A stretch of DNA of 47,415 nt. Source: an uncultured Mycoplasmatota bacterium. Its GTDB lineage: Bacteria > Bacillota_I > Bacilli_A > RF39 > UBA660. This document shows, in pieces, positions 19,553 to 27,297 of the stretch. Every line of letters begins with the position of its first letter. The stretch's first letter is position 1. The translations under genes were made by a program, and so were the position numbers. The stretch covers positions 1 through 47,415 of the forward strand of contig URDT01000010.1 of assembly GCA_900546745.1 (NCBI GenBank), given 5' to 3'. Below the pieces are notes generated by a model. The model worked only from the letters and a program-made list of their open reading frames with translations. It was not told the origin of the DNA and ran no database searches.

Positions 19553-19767
19553 AATATATCAACATCCTCTATTTCTTGTTATGATTTCCTTTTACCACGA
19601 TTATCTACGCCAAGTCTTCCTTCATCATATTCTTGATTCCATCTGCTTATTGTTCCACAGCCAGATATATCATATTTATTATTTAAATATGATATAGTCG
19701 CTCCTGTTTTAAATTCTTTTACTATTTTGACTTTATCATCTAAAGTCCATTTCTTATGTTTACCCAT
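19501..19767 (-). pseudogene. IS3-family OrfA with internal stop
   Basis: The N-terminal HTH (KWTLDDKVKIVKEF, then ISYLNNKYDISGCGTISRW) is typical of IS150-type OrfA. After residue 62 (GKRKS) a TAA (19579-19581) interrupts; the same frame then continues QEIEDVDILKKSYALL, the conserved OrfA end with the leucine-zipper start, until TAG at 19501-19503. A slippery A AAA AAA run (minus strand, 19546-19552) lies downstream of the TAA, so ribosomes would stop before reaching it. The ATG at 19767 follows GGAGGTG. Confidence 0.85.
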
Positions 19768-19820
19768 GAAAAAACACCTCCAAAGTTCTTCCTAAATAAA
19801 TTTTAACACATTTACATGTT

Positions 19821-19850
19821 TCTTTTTATTTAGTGTGAACTTTAAAGGTA
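19821..19850 (-). repeat. terminal inverted repeat, orfA end of the IS
   Basis: Partner of 18612-18641. It ends only about 21 bases from the sortase stop codon. Confidence 0.6.
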
Positions 19851-19871
19851 TTATAATCAACAATTCTTTTT

Positions 19872-20363
19872 TTATTCTATTTTTTTAGCTTTAACAATAA
19901 ATCTTTTATTATCATTGGTACAAGTAATCAAAATTAAGTTTGTCTGATCAATAACACCAGTCTGTTCTGGATTTACAATATCTATTCTTTCTACTTGATA
20001 AGTATGAGTATTATCAAAACTATGAATTTTGATAATATCTCCCATTTTAATTTTACGTAGATTTCCAAAAATATTTTTTATTCCATGTCCAGCTAAAATA
20101 ATTTGTTTTTCATCTAAATTTTTACTTCTAGAAGACATTGCTACATGATTTAATAAATTTTTATCTGTAATTCCCATTACTATTTCTCTTTTTATATGAA
20201 GTCTTTCAATTTCAACATAACCAATATAATCATGCTCATTTTTAGAGATATCATTAACAAATATATTTTCAATATCCACAGTATGATTTTGATAATCAAT
20301 CTTTTCATATATAAAAATAGTTGATAAACTCAAAATTGCAACAATAATGATTTTTTTAGTCAT
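19872..20363 (-). CDS. Small sortase (class D/E-like) dedicated to the thioester adhesin
   Basis: A 163-residue transpeptidase with an N-terminal membrane anchor (about residues 4-20) and an extracellular catalytic domain. The triad is visible: His93 in LAGHGI, Cys148 in LILITCTN and Arg154 in NKRFIVKA. Sortases cut LPxTG-like signals and attach the protein to peptidoglycan. Its ATG lies 8 bases inside the end of the upstream adhesin gene, without its own ribosome binding site, so it is translationally coupled to its likely substrate. The protein is shorter than housekeeping SrtA (about 200 residues). The class label is tentative. Confidence 0.9.
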   Translation of the reverse strand: MTKKIIIVAILSLSTIFIYEKIDYQNHTVDIENIFVNDISKNEHDYIGYVEIERLHIKREIVMGITDKNLLNHVAMSSRSKNLDEKQIILAGHGIKNIFGNLRKIKMGDIIKIHSFDNTHTYQVERIDIVNPEQTGVIDQTNLILITCTNDNKRFIVKAKKIE

Positions 20364-22056
20364 GTTTGGGAATCTGTAAAATAACTATATTTGCGATTAA
20401 AACTATAACTAATATTAACTTAACAAAGCCAATATAGTTATAAGTGTTTGGCAATACTTTTTCTATATCTTGATCTGTATTGTTTTTCTGTATAGTATTT
20501 TCTTTCGTATTGTTACTTACATCCTCCATCTTATTATCCTTATTATCTTCATTTTTTGGTTTTTCTTTGATATTTTGACTTTTATCTTCATCATTCTTTT
20601 CATTTGGCTGATTATTTTTTTCATCTACCTGATCATCTTTTTTGTTATCTTCTTTTTCATCTACTTGATCATCTTTCTTGTGATCTTCTTTTTCGTCTAC
20701 TTGTTCATCTTTTTTATCTTCTTCTTTTTCACCTACTTGATCTTCCTTTTCTGAATTTATCTCTAAATAATAGTCAACAAAAGGAGTATATTGATCTTTA
20801 TAATAAATTTCAAATTCATATTTTTTTCCATCTATTGGATCTAAAATATAATATTTTCCAAACAGTAATGCCATAATATAACCACCTGGATTAGATAATT
20901 CTATCGTTGTAAATTCCTTATCTTTAGAAATTAGTATATCACCATAAAGATTATAGATGTTATCTGCTGCATAAACAGTATATCCTGAATTATCTTTATA
21001 ATTAGTGATATTAATCCTTCCCATTGCATTATCTAGAGGAAATCTTATATAGTAATCTTGACTATAATTATCCTGTTCTATTTCAAATATATAAGGATTA
21101 TCAATATAAAATTCTCTTGGTACATTTATTAAAATAATTTCATAATGACCCTTCTGTAAAGTAAAATCAGAATTATAAATTCCATTTGAAGTTGTTAATT
21201 CATCACTATATTCATCGGTGTCTATATTATGAATTTTAAATTTAATCTCACCATTGACAGGAATATTATATCCTCTATCATAAAATTCAATTTTTAAGTT
21301 TACTGCTTCATAATGATTTGTTTTAATTTTAATAGATGATTCAACTTGTAAATTTCCTGATAAATATGCTAAACTTTGATGATTGGAACTATAATAATAA
21401 ATAGAATTACTACCATTTTTCTTTCTTACCAATTTAATTTCTTCTGTATCAGGGGATACTACAGAAATATACAGACCATTGTTAACTATTTTAGCATTAC
21501 CACCAACTACTTCATAACTATTCAAAATTTTATTAGTATCTTCTAATATTATTTCTTTAGAATAATCACCATAAATTATAGAATCATGAAATGATGGTTT
21601 TTGATAAAAATTATGAATATAATCTTCGATTTCTTCTTTATAATCAGTGATATCAATTTCTGTTGAGCCATTTTTTTCCGTAGTCCAATATACTCTATCA
21701 CCAATTATTTTTTCCCAAATTAATTCTTGAGCTGCCATATAATAATACACATTTCTATTATTTACTTTATTCTCCACATAACTAGAAACTAATTCAAAAT
21801 ATTGTTTGTTTTCTTCTGATAATGAACTATTATTTGTGATGGAATAATCTGTTCCTACAATAAGATATGGATCTAAGCAATATAATATTTTTCCATCCAT
21901 TACTATAAATCCTAATTGCCCAGAATAAGTTTTACTATCACTTACACGATTACTATAAACATTGTCAATATACTCAACAGTTGGAGTCATCGCGCTAACA
22001 TGATTAATTCCTAAAAAAATAAATAAAATCAACAACCATAATTTTTTATTACTCAT
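20356..22056 (-). CDS. Thioester-domain (TED) cell-wall adhesin with LPNTY sorting signal
   Basis: A 566-residue surface protein. Order: signal peptide (residues 1-22); thioester domain with YCLDP (Cys60) and AAQELIW (Gln110), the pair that forms an internal Cys-Gln thioester for covalent binding to host amines; beta-rich stalk with at least one Cna-B-like domain (about 255-345, VNLKIEFYDRGY..VNGEIKFKI); charged repeat linker (about 435-525, unit DQVDEKEDNKKD); and sorting signal LPNTY (535-539) followed by a hydrophobic segment and a KHD tail. LPNTY departs from LPxTG at the last position, fitting the coupled sortase. AGGAG precedes the ATG. The next gene upstream is a divergent TetR regulator. 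Confidence 0.88.
   Translation of the reverse strand: MSNKKLWLLILFIFLGINHVSAMTPTVEYIDNVYSNRVSDSKTYSGQLGFIVMDGKILYCLDPYLIVGTDYSITNNSSLSEENKQYFELVSSYVENKVNNRNVYYYMAAQELIWEKIIGDRVYWTTEKNGSTEIDITDYKEEIEDYIHNFYQKPSFHDSIIYGDYSKEIILEDTNKILNSYEVVGGNAKIVNNGLYISVVSPDTEEIKLVRKKNGSNSIYYYSSNHQSLAYLSGNLQVESSIKIKTNHYEAVNLKIEFYDRGYNIPVNGEIKFKIHNIDTDEYSDELTTSNGIYNSDFTLQKGHYEIILINVPREFYIDNPYIFEIEQDNYSQDYYIRFPLDNAMGRINITNYKDNSGYTVYAADNIYNLYGDILISKDKEFTTIELSNPGGYIMALLFGKYYILDPIDGKKYEFEIYYKDQYTPFVDYYLEINSEKEDQVGEKEEDKKDEQVDEKEDHKKDDQVDEKEDNKKDDQVDEKNNQPNEKNDEDKSQNIKEKPKNEDNKDNKMEDVSNNTKENTIQKNNTDQDIEKVLPNTYNYIGFVKLILVIVLIANIVILQIPKHD
20623..20751 (-). repeat. 36-base tandem repeat in the adhesin linker
   Basis: Three near-identical 36-base units (from 20623, 20659 and 20695) and a partial fourth code for the DQVDEKED/KKD linker. 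Such in-frame repeats can change copy number and so stalk length. Confidence 0.8.
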
Positions 22057-22239
22057 AAATTCTCCTTTCTAATGAACCCCTTCGGCCATTAATATAGAAG
22101 AATAATAATAAAAAAACAAATGACTATTTTTCTTTTTTTGCTTTCTTTTCTTGTCTATTTTTTCATTTTCAACAACCAATTTTTTGATTTTGGAGAAAAA
22201 ATTTTAATCAGTATTAAAATTCAACATTTTATAATTTTA

Positions 22240-22268
22240 TTGACGATATTTTTTTCTTATACTATAAT
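22240..22268 (+). promoter_or_regulatory. sigma-A promoter of the tetR gene
   Basis: -35 TTGACG (22240-22245), 17 bases, perfect -10 TATAAT (22263-22268). It lies just upstream of the chosen start and inside the longer open frame, which argues against the longer start. Confidence 0.75.
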
Positions 22269-22290
22269 TGCTGTAAATGGTGGTGGATAT

Positions 22291-22917
22291 ATGGACTATA
22301 ATTTAAAAGGATACCAAACAAAAACTGAGATTAGTAAAAAAGAAAAGAAACAAAAATTATTAGAGTCTGCCTATCAACTTTTTACTACAAAAGGAATTCA
22401 TAATACTTCTATTCAAGATATTGTAGATAAAGCTGGTGTAGCAAAAGGAACATTTTATTTATATTTTCAGGATAAATATTCCTTACAAAAAGAACTTATT
22501 ATTAAAAAGTCAAAAGAATTATTTCAAAATGCTTTAAATCATCTTGATAAAAATATAAATAATTTTGATTCTCAATTTATTTTTATAATTAATTACATCG
22601 TTGATGAAATGAAACAAAAAAAAGATTTAGTAAAATTTATCGCAAAGGATTTGTCGAACGGTTTTTATAGTGATAAGTTTTCTACTTTAATCGACGAAAA
22701 AGAAATTGGTATTTATCATACATTTGAAAAAGCTTTAAAAAAACATCATATTCAATTAAAAAATCCTAATGTGACTCTTTATATGATTATAGAGTTAGTA
22801 GGATCTACTTGTTTTAGTTCTATTCTTTATGAAAAACCTTTACCAATTGAAGAATATAAACCTTATTTATATCAAACAATTCAATTAATATTAAACGAAG
22901 AAACCAAGTCAAATTGA
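22291..22917 (+). CDS. TetR/AcrR-family transcription regulator
   Basis: The 208-residue protein has an N-terminal TetR DNA-binding domain (about residues 18-65): KLLESAYQLFTTKG, TSIQDIVDKAGVAKGTFYLYFQDK. The C-terminal 140 residues are the helical ligand and dimer domain, not recognised more closely. I start at 22291 with GGTGG upstream; the frame is open to 22120, but that extension contains the promoter and would add spurious hydrophobic sequence. It is divergent from the adhesin-sortase operon with 234 bases between starts, making that operon a plausible target. A strong hairpin containing its stop separates it from the convergent DUF1287 gene. Confidence 0.9.
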   Translation: MDYNLKGYQTKTEISKKEKKQKLLESAYQLFTTKGIHNTSIQDIVDKAGVAKGTFYLYFQDKYSLQKELIIKKSKELFQNALNHLDKNINNFDSQFIFIINYIVDEMKQKKDLVKFIAKDLSNGFYSDKFSTLIDEKEIGIYHTFEKALKKHHIQLKNPNVTLYMIIELVGSTCFSSILYEKPLPIEEYKPYLYQTIQLILNEETKSN

Positions 22918-22924
22918 CTTGGTT
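22902..22924. terminator. bidirectional terminator tetR / DUF1287 gene
   Basis: Perfect stem AACCAAGTCAA/TTGACTTGGTT with one-base centre. The tetR stop TGA (22915-22917) is in the stem and the DUF1287 stop (22925-22927) is directly adjacent. Confidence 0.85.
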
Positions 22925-23545
22925 TTAGCTAATTCTATAATGACCTACTATTTTATATAAGGAAATTGCATCTTCTTCATATAATGGCCTTTTACTATGA
23001 TGAATAATATATGGAATTCCTTTTTTAGTTCTTTTATCTGAAACAATCGCAATGTGATTTTCAAAAACTACAATATCACCTGCTTGCCACTCATTGATTT
23101 TATTTAAATTCACTGTTAATGGTATTGCATATTTATCTAAATATATTTTAATATTCTTTACTCTTCTAAAATCAATATTCTTATCTATAGTTTCTGTATG
23201 ATAATCATTTTTATTTTGAATCATATCTTGATTTATTAATTCCATTAAATCATAGCCTGAATTTTTAAGTGCATAGGCTATTACGTCTGTACAAACGCCA
23301 TACTCATCATTCGGATAACCAGATTCATAATATTTACTTTTGTATTTTGGTTTAGAATTTACATATTTTTTAGCATTTTTCAAGATATCTGTCTGATCAT
23401 CTATTCCATCTTGATCTTTATCTATTTTACTTGCATAGTCTTCTATATTAAAATATTCATTATTATAAGTTCTTGCTGGAAATAAATTAAAATAATTTAG
23501 AATCAAAACAATTAAAATTATAATCAAAATAAATAATTTTTTCAT
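22925..23545 (-). CDS. DUF1287 exported protein, predicted NlpC/P60-like amidase
   Basis: A 206-residue protein with an N-terminal signal or anchor (about residues 3-22) and a DUF1287 domain. Family blocks are clear: SGYPNDEYGVCTDVIAYALK (Cys of the CTD motif is the predicted nucleophile), NIDFRRVKNIKIYL, then EWQAGDIVVFENHIAIVSDKR with the predicted catalytic His. A short segment DKDQDGIDDQTDI resembles a calcium-binding loop. Such proteins probably cut peptidoglycan or other amides outside the cell. The start overlaps the transporter stop as ATGA (23542-23545), so both are co-translated. Confidence 0.85.
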   Translation of the reverse strand: MKKLFILIIILIVLILNYFNLFPARTYNNEYFNIEDYASKIDKDQDGIDDQTDILKNAKKYVNSKPKYKSKYYESGYPNDEYGVCTDVIAYALKNSGYDLMELINQDMIQNKNDYHTETIDKNIDFRRVKNIKIYLDKYAIPLTVNLNKINEWQAGDIVVFENHIAIVSDKRTKKGIPYIIHHSKRPLYEEDAISLYKIVGHYRIS

Positions 23546-24378
23546 AATTTAATTAAAAATATTCCTATTATAATAACAATACCAGCAACTATTTTTTGTA
23601 CCATTTTATCTTTCTCTTTCAAAAAGACATAGCCGAAAATTGCATTTAAAATAACAGAGATACTACAAAGAGTTGCTACTAAGACTACACTTTCTAATTG
23701 ATAGGCTCTTAACTGAGAAATAATCATTGTTCCCCAGGCAAATGATGTTAAGATGATTGCTTTTTTATTTCCTCGTTTCCATTCATTTTTAATTTCTTTT
23801 AATTTAATTTTTTCAAATAAAAGAATTAATATAGATGGTGTTGCTAAACTAATAAAAACATAAAAAGGAAGACAAAATTCATTAGAATTATTTACATCAA
23901 TGAATAATGCAATCGCATAACTTAAGTTGGCAAGGATTCCTAACCATACATATTTGTTTAATTTTAATTTTCCCTTTTCATAGAATACTAAAATATTACT
24001 CAATATAATTAAAGTAACACCTATTAATTTTAAAATAGAAATTGGTTCTTTAAAAAAAGTAATTCCCATAATAATCATAAATACTGTGGATAACTGTTTT
24101 AGAATGCTATAGGAAGAAGCATCTACCCCACTTCTTACAGTAGTGCCCAATCGATCATTTACTATATAAAATAAAATGGCTAAAAATAAGAAAAAATATA
24201 CATGAATATCACTTGGCAATTTCCACTGAAAAAAAGGAATTAGAAGAAGACAAAAAAGACAACCAATCCATTCTAAAAGAATTGTTAATGCTCCTGCTTT
24301 TTCCATTTTAAATGTTGCCTTTTTATACATTTGCGTAAACATGATATCTAATATTAAATACAAGATTATAAACTTCAT
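23542..24378 (-). CDS. EamA/DMT-type membrane transporter
   Basis: The 278-residue protein has ten hydrophobic segments arranged as two repeats of five, the usual EamA/drug-metabolite transporter plan. Repeat ends are visible as FFKEPISILKLIGVTLIILSNILV (first half) and VFLKEKDKMVQKIVAGIVIIIGIF (second half). The substrate is unknown; family members carry amino acids, metabolites or nucleotide sugars. The start follows AGGTGAT. It is coupled to the DUF1287 gene. Confidence 0.85.
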   Translation of the reverse strand: MKFIILYLILDIMFTQMYKKATFKMEKAGALTILLEWIGCLFCLLLIPFFQWKLPSDIHVYFFLFLAILFYIVNDRLGTTVRSGVDASSYSILKQLSTVFMIIMGITFFKEPISILKLIGVTLIILSNILVFYEKGKLKLNKYVWLGILANLSYAIALFIDVNNSNEFCLPFYVFISLATPSILILLFEKIKLKEIKNEWKRGNKKAIILTSFAWGTMIISQLRAYQLESVVLVATLCSISVILNAIFGYVFLKEKDKMVQKIVAGIVIIIGIFLIKL

Positions 24379-24406
24379 TTTATCACCTGTTTCATTATAA
24401 CAAAAA

Positions 24407-24425
24407 AAGATGAAAAATTCATCTT
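24407..24425 (-). terminator. terminator of htpG
   Basis: Minus-strand hairpin AAGATGAA/TTCATCTT followed by T7. The stop TAA (24424-24426) overlaps the stem foot. Confidence 0.85.
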
Positions 24426-26307
24426 AATCTTTGGAAATCAAATCACAAATTAATCCACTGATTTCTGTTGGATTTTCTAACGACAATCCTTCAATTAATC
24501 TTGCCTCTGCATAAAGAATTTTTGTATACTTTTCTAATTCTTCTTTATCGCTTTCAAACAATTTTTTAATTTTTTGGGCGATTGGATGGTTTTCATTAAT
24601 TTCTAGAATTGTATGCGCTTTTATTTTTTCATCTGTAGGCATTGCATTAATTACTTTTTCCATTTCTACAGACACAGATCCTTCTGTTGTCAAACATACT
24701 GGATGATTTTTAAGTCTATGAGTAAATCGAACAGATTCTACATGTTCTGTTAATTTTTCTTTCATAAAATCAAACATTTCTTTATTTTCTTGATTAATTT
24801 TATCTAATTCTTCTTTTTCTTCTTTACTCTCTAAATCTAAGTTACCATCTGATACATTGGCAAATGGATGTTTCTCATATTCCATTAAAGCTTGAATTGT
24901 AAACTCATCTACATAATCTGTTAAGTATAAAATATCATATTTCTTTTCCTTTACAGATTCTACTTGTGGTAATAAATCAATTTTGTCTATTGTTTCTCCA
25001 CAGGCATAATAAATTTTGTCTTGATCTTTTTCTAAGTTTTCCACATAATCTTTTAATGTAATATAGTCTTTTTTATTTGCAGAATAGAATATTAATAAAT
25101 CTTTTAATTTATCTTTATCCATTCCATAATTATTATAGACTCCAAATTTTATTTGTGCACCAAATGTTTTGAAGAATTTTTTATAGTCTTCAAAATGATC
25201 TTTCATCATTTTTTCTAATTCAGATTTAATTTTATTTTCAATATTTTTAGCAATAATTTGGACATTACGATTTTTTTGTAACATTTCCCTAGAAATATTT
25301 AAAGATAGGTCTTCACTATCGACTACACCTCTTACAAAACTGAAGTAGTCAGGTAATAAATCTCCACACTTATCCATAATTAATACACCATTTGAATATA
25401 ATTGTAATCCTTTTTCATATTCTTTTGTATAAAAATCATATGGAGCATGACTTGGAATATAAAGCAATGCTTTAAAACTACATTGACCTTCTACAGAGTA
25501 ATGAATAACGTGCATTGGTTTTTCATAATCATAGAACTTATCACTATAGAAATTGTTATATTCTTCTTCTGTGATATCTTTTTTATTTTTCTTCCAAATT
25601 GGGATCATGCTATTTAAAGTTGTAATTTCTTTTACTGTTTCATATTCAGAGTCAGACCCCTCTTTTAATTTACGATTTTCTACTTCCATTTTAATTGGAT
25701 ATTTAATATAATCAGAATATTTTGTTACTAAACTTCTAAGTTTATATTCTGTTAAATAATCACTATATTTTTCATCTTCTGTATCTTCTTTTAAATGAAG
25801 AGTAATTGTAGTACCGACATTCTCTTTATCTTTTTTCTCAATTGTATAACCATCAAGTCCTGTAGATGTCCACAAATATCCTTCTCCATTTAATTTTTTT
25901 GTATGAACAGTTACTTTATCACTAACCATAAATGAAGCATAAAATCCAACCCCGAATTGTCCTATAATATCAACATCATTTTGATTTGGATTTTCTTCTT
26001 TGAATGCTAAAGAACCACTTTTTGCAATTGTCCCTAAATTATTTTCTAGTTCTTCTTCGTCCATTCCAATTCCTTTATCAGAAATTGTTAAAGTTCTTTT
26101 CTTTTCATCAAATGATAAGAAGATGTCAAAGTTATCCTTATCAATTTTTATATTGTTATCAGTAAGAGATTGGTAATACAATTTATCCATTGCATCACTA
26201 GCATTTGATATTAATTCTCTTAAGAATATTTCTTTGTTTGTATAAATAGAGTTAATCATTAAATCTAACAATCTTTTTGATTCTGATTTAAATTCTCTTT
26301 TTTTCAT
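24424..26307 (-). CDS. htpG: HtpG, Hsp90 chaperone
   Basis: The 627-residue length is typical of bacterial Hsp90. The N-terminal ATPase domain has all GHKL motifs: ELISNASDAMDKL, SDKGIGMDEEEL, and GQFGVGFYASFMV. The middle domain has the catalytic-loop region SLNISREMLQKN; the C-terminal dimerisation domain ends EISGLICDLIS. It is a cytoplasmic ATP-dependent chaperone. The gene is controlled by a consensus sigma-A promoter overlapping a CIRCE operator and has a hairpin directly before its ribosome binding site. HtpG is not under HrcA in Bacillus subtilis, so CIRCE control is noteworthy. Confidence 0.98.
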   Translation of the reverse strand: MKKREFKSESKRLLDLMINSIYTNKEIFLRELISNASDAMDKLYYQSLTDNNIKIDKDNFDIFLSFDEKKRTLTISDKGIGMDEEELENNLGTIAKSGSLAFKEENPNQNDVDIIGQFGVGFYASFMVSDKVTVHTKKLNGEGYLWTSTGLDGYTIEKKDKENVGTTITLHLKEDTEDEKYSDYLTEYKLRSLVTKYSDYIKYPIKMEVENRKLKEGSDSEYETVKEITTLNSMIPIWKKNKKDITEEEYNNFYSDKFYDYEKPMHVIHYSVEGQCSFKALLYIPSHAPYDFYTKEYEKGLQLYSNGVLIMDKCGDLLPDYFSFVRGVVDSEDLSLNISREMLQKNRNVQIIAKNIENKIKSELEKMMKDHFEDYKKFFKTFGAQIKFGVYNNYGMDKDKLKDLLIFYSANKKDYITLKDYVENLEKDQDKIYYACGETIDKIDLLPQVESVKEKKYDILYLTDYVDEFTIQALMEYEKHPFANVSDGNLDLESKEEKEELDKINQENKEMFDFMKEKLTEHVESVRFTHRLKNHPVCLTTEGSVSVEMEKVINAMPTDEKIKAHTILEINENHPIAQKIKKLFESDKEELEKYTKILYAEARLIEGLSLENPTEISGLICDLISKD

Positions 26308-26319
26308 ATATTTGCCTCC

Positions 26320-26340
26320 TTAGATTGATCTTCAATCTAA
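26320..26340 (-). promoter_or_regulatory. hairpin abutting the htpG ribosome binding site
   Basis: In the leader RNA a perfect 8-bp stem TTAGATTG/CAATCTAA with a 5-base loop ends exactly at the AAGGAGG site (26315-26321), sharing its first A's. It could restrict ribosome access or stabilise the mRNA. Confidence 0.55.
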
Positions 26341-26345
26341 GATTC

Positions 26346-26374
26346 ATTATAGTACCGTTTCTAGCACTTGTCAA
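26346..26374 (-). promoter_or_regulatory. htpG: sigma-A promoter of htpG
   Basis: Perfect consensus: TTGACA (26369-26374), 17 bases, TATAAT (26346-26351). The -35 box lies inside the CIRCE element, so HrcA binding would block RNA polymerase. Confidence 0.92.
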
Positions 26375-26387
26375 GCGTGAGTGCTAA
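26361..26387 (-). promoter_or_regulatory. CIRCE operator (HrcA) of htpG
   Basis: Minus strand: TTAGCACTC-N9-AAGTGCTAG; left arm perfect, right arm two changes from GAGTGCTAA. The stop codon of the upstream ASCH gene (26384-26386) lies inside the operator. Confidence 0.93.
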
Positions 26388-27286
26388 ATGTCGATTGTTT
26401 TTCCATTTTCACAATGTTTATAAAATTCTGCTACTGTAAGATGATATTTCGGTAATTGATATTCAAATAACATTAAATTATCTGAATTATAGTTTTCTTC
26501 TAATTCATCATATACAAATTTATTTTTTACATCCAATAATAGTTCTTTTTTAGAAGAGTACTCATGAATTCCTCTAAATTTTTCATAGGAATGTTCAAAC
26601 CAATAATAGTGATCATTTTTATGAAAGATTAGGAATGTATGAGTTGGACATTTATCTCCATCATAATAGACTATAAAATATGTTTCAAATAAAAAATTTG
26701 TTTTTTGAAAGTAATATCGTTCCAATTCAACTTGATCCCAACATACTCCTAATTTATTTTTTATCAATTCTGTTGGAGATTGTAAGCGATATTTTTCACT
26801 ATAAGTGTTATCCACAATTTGATGTGACTTTTTATTAGAATCTATCCAACCATAATGGATGTTTTCCATAAGATTCATAATTTCAAATTCATTATAATAA
26901 TTCCATATTCCAAGATGACCTTTTGTTGAAATTTTATCAATAATTACTTGTACATCTTCTAAGATCCAAGCATATCTTCCAACTGAATATTCCCCACAAA
27001 TATATTCTTGATAATGATTTTTTTTCATATCATTTACAAATTCTTCTGTCATATAAACACAATCTACTAAATTGCATTTACATATGATATATCCTTGATT
27101 AAGAGGTACATTTTTTATTAAGGACATTAACTCTTGATCTTCTAAATCACTTTTTGCCGGTTTTGTCATACTAGCATGAATATATAATTCTCCACGATAA
27201 TTGGTTTTCCAACTACGAGTTTCTATTTTCTTTTTTCCTTCTTTTATTAAAGTTGCGAATGGTTCTGTTAAACTTAATACTTTCAT
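26384..27286 (-). CDS. ASCH domain fused to a transglutaminase-like domain
   Basis: The 300-residue protein joins two domains. Residues 1 to about 128 are an ASCH domain (SLTEPFATLIKEGKKKIETRSW, then GELYIHAS), a PUA-like RNA-binding fold that sometimes has nuclease or esterase activity. Residues about 150-290 match a transglutaminase-like/cysteine-hydrolase domain: NKLGVCWDQVELER (Cys182), DKCPTHTFLIF (His216) and YYWFEHSYEKFRGIHEY. Cys182 and His216 could form a catalytic pair with an acidic residue near 231. It has no signal peptide. I start at 27286 with GGAGG five bases upstream. The gene begins 11 bases after topB stops and its end overlaps the htpG CIRCE, so topB and this gene probably share a transcript. 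Function is unknown. Confidence 0.75.
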   Translation of the reverse strand: MKVLSLTEPFATLIKEGKKKIETRSWKTNYRGELYIHASMTKPAKSDLEDQELMSLIKNVPLNQGYIICKCNLVDCVYMTEEFVNDMKKNHYQEYICGEYSVGRYAWILEDVQVIIDKISTKGHLGIWNYYNEFEIMNLMENIHYGWIDSNKKSHQIVDNTYSEKYRLQSPTELIKNKLGVCWDQVELERYYFQKTNFLFETYFIVYYDGDKCPTHTFLIFHKNDHYYWFEHSYEKFRGIHEYSSKKELLLDVKNKFVYDELEENYNSDNLMLFEYQLPKYHLTVAEFYKHCENGKTIDI

Positions 27287-27297
27287 AACTACCTCCA

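Larger units (their letters stand above)
18612..19850 (-). mobile_element. IS3-family element (IS150-like), degenerate
   Basis: About 1,240 bases with two overlapping transposase frames read leftwards and imperfect terminal inverted repeats (18612-18641 and 19821-19850; shared core TACCT.T.AAGT.C.CACTAA.TAAAAA when both are read inwards). No clear target duplication is visible. The element is dead: orfA carries a premature stop and orfB has lost a catalytic residue. It lies between the stop of the pilin-like gene and the end of the sortase gene. Confidence 0.85.

Noticed and set aside
20623..20751. CRISPR-like array
   Set aside because: The 36-base units are directly adjacent without spacers and code for a protein linker.
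20470..20876. Plus-strand open frames rich in Phe, Ile and Leu opposite the adhesin gene
   Set aside because: They are the complement of the Lys/Glu/Asp repeat linker, a known source of false open frames.
22120..22290. N-terminal hydrophobic extension of the TetR protein
   Set aside because: A strong promoter lies within this stretch and a ribosome site precedes the ATG at 22291, so the extension is not translated.
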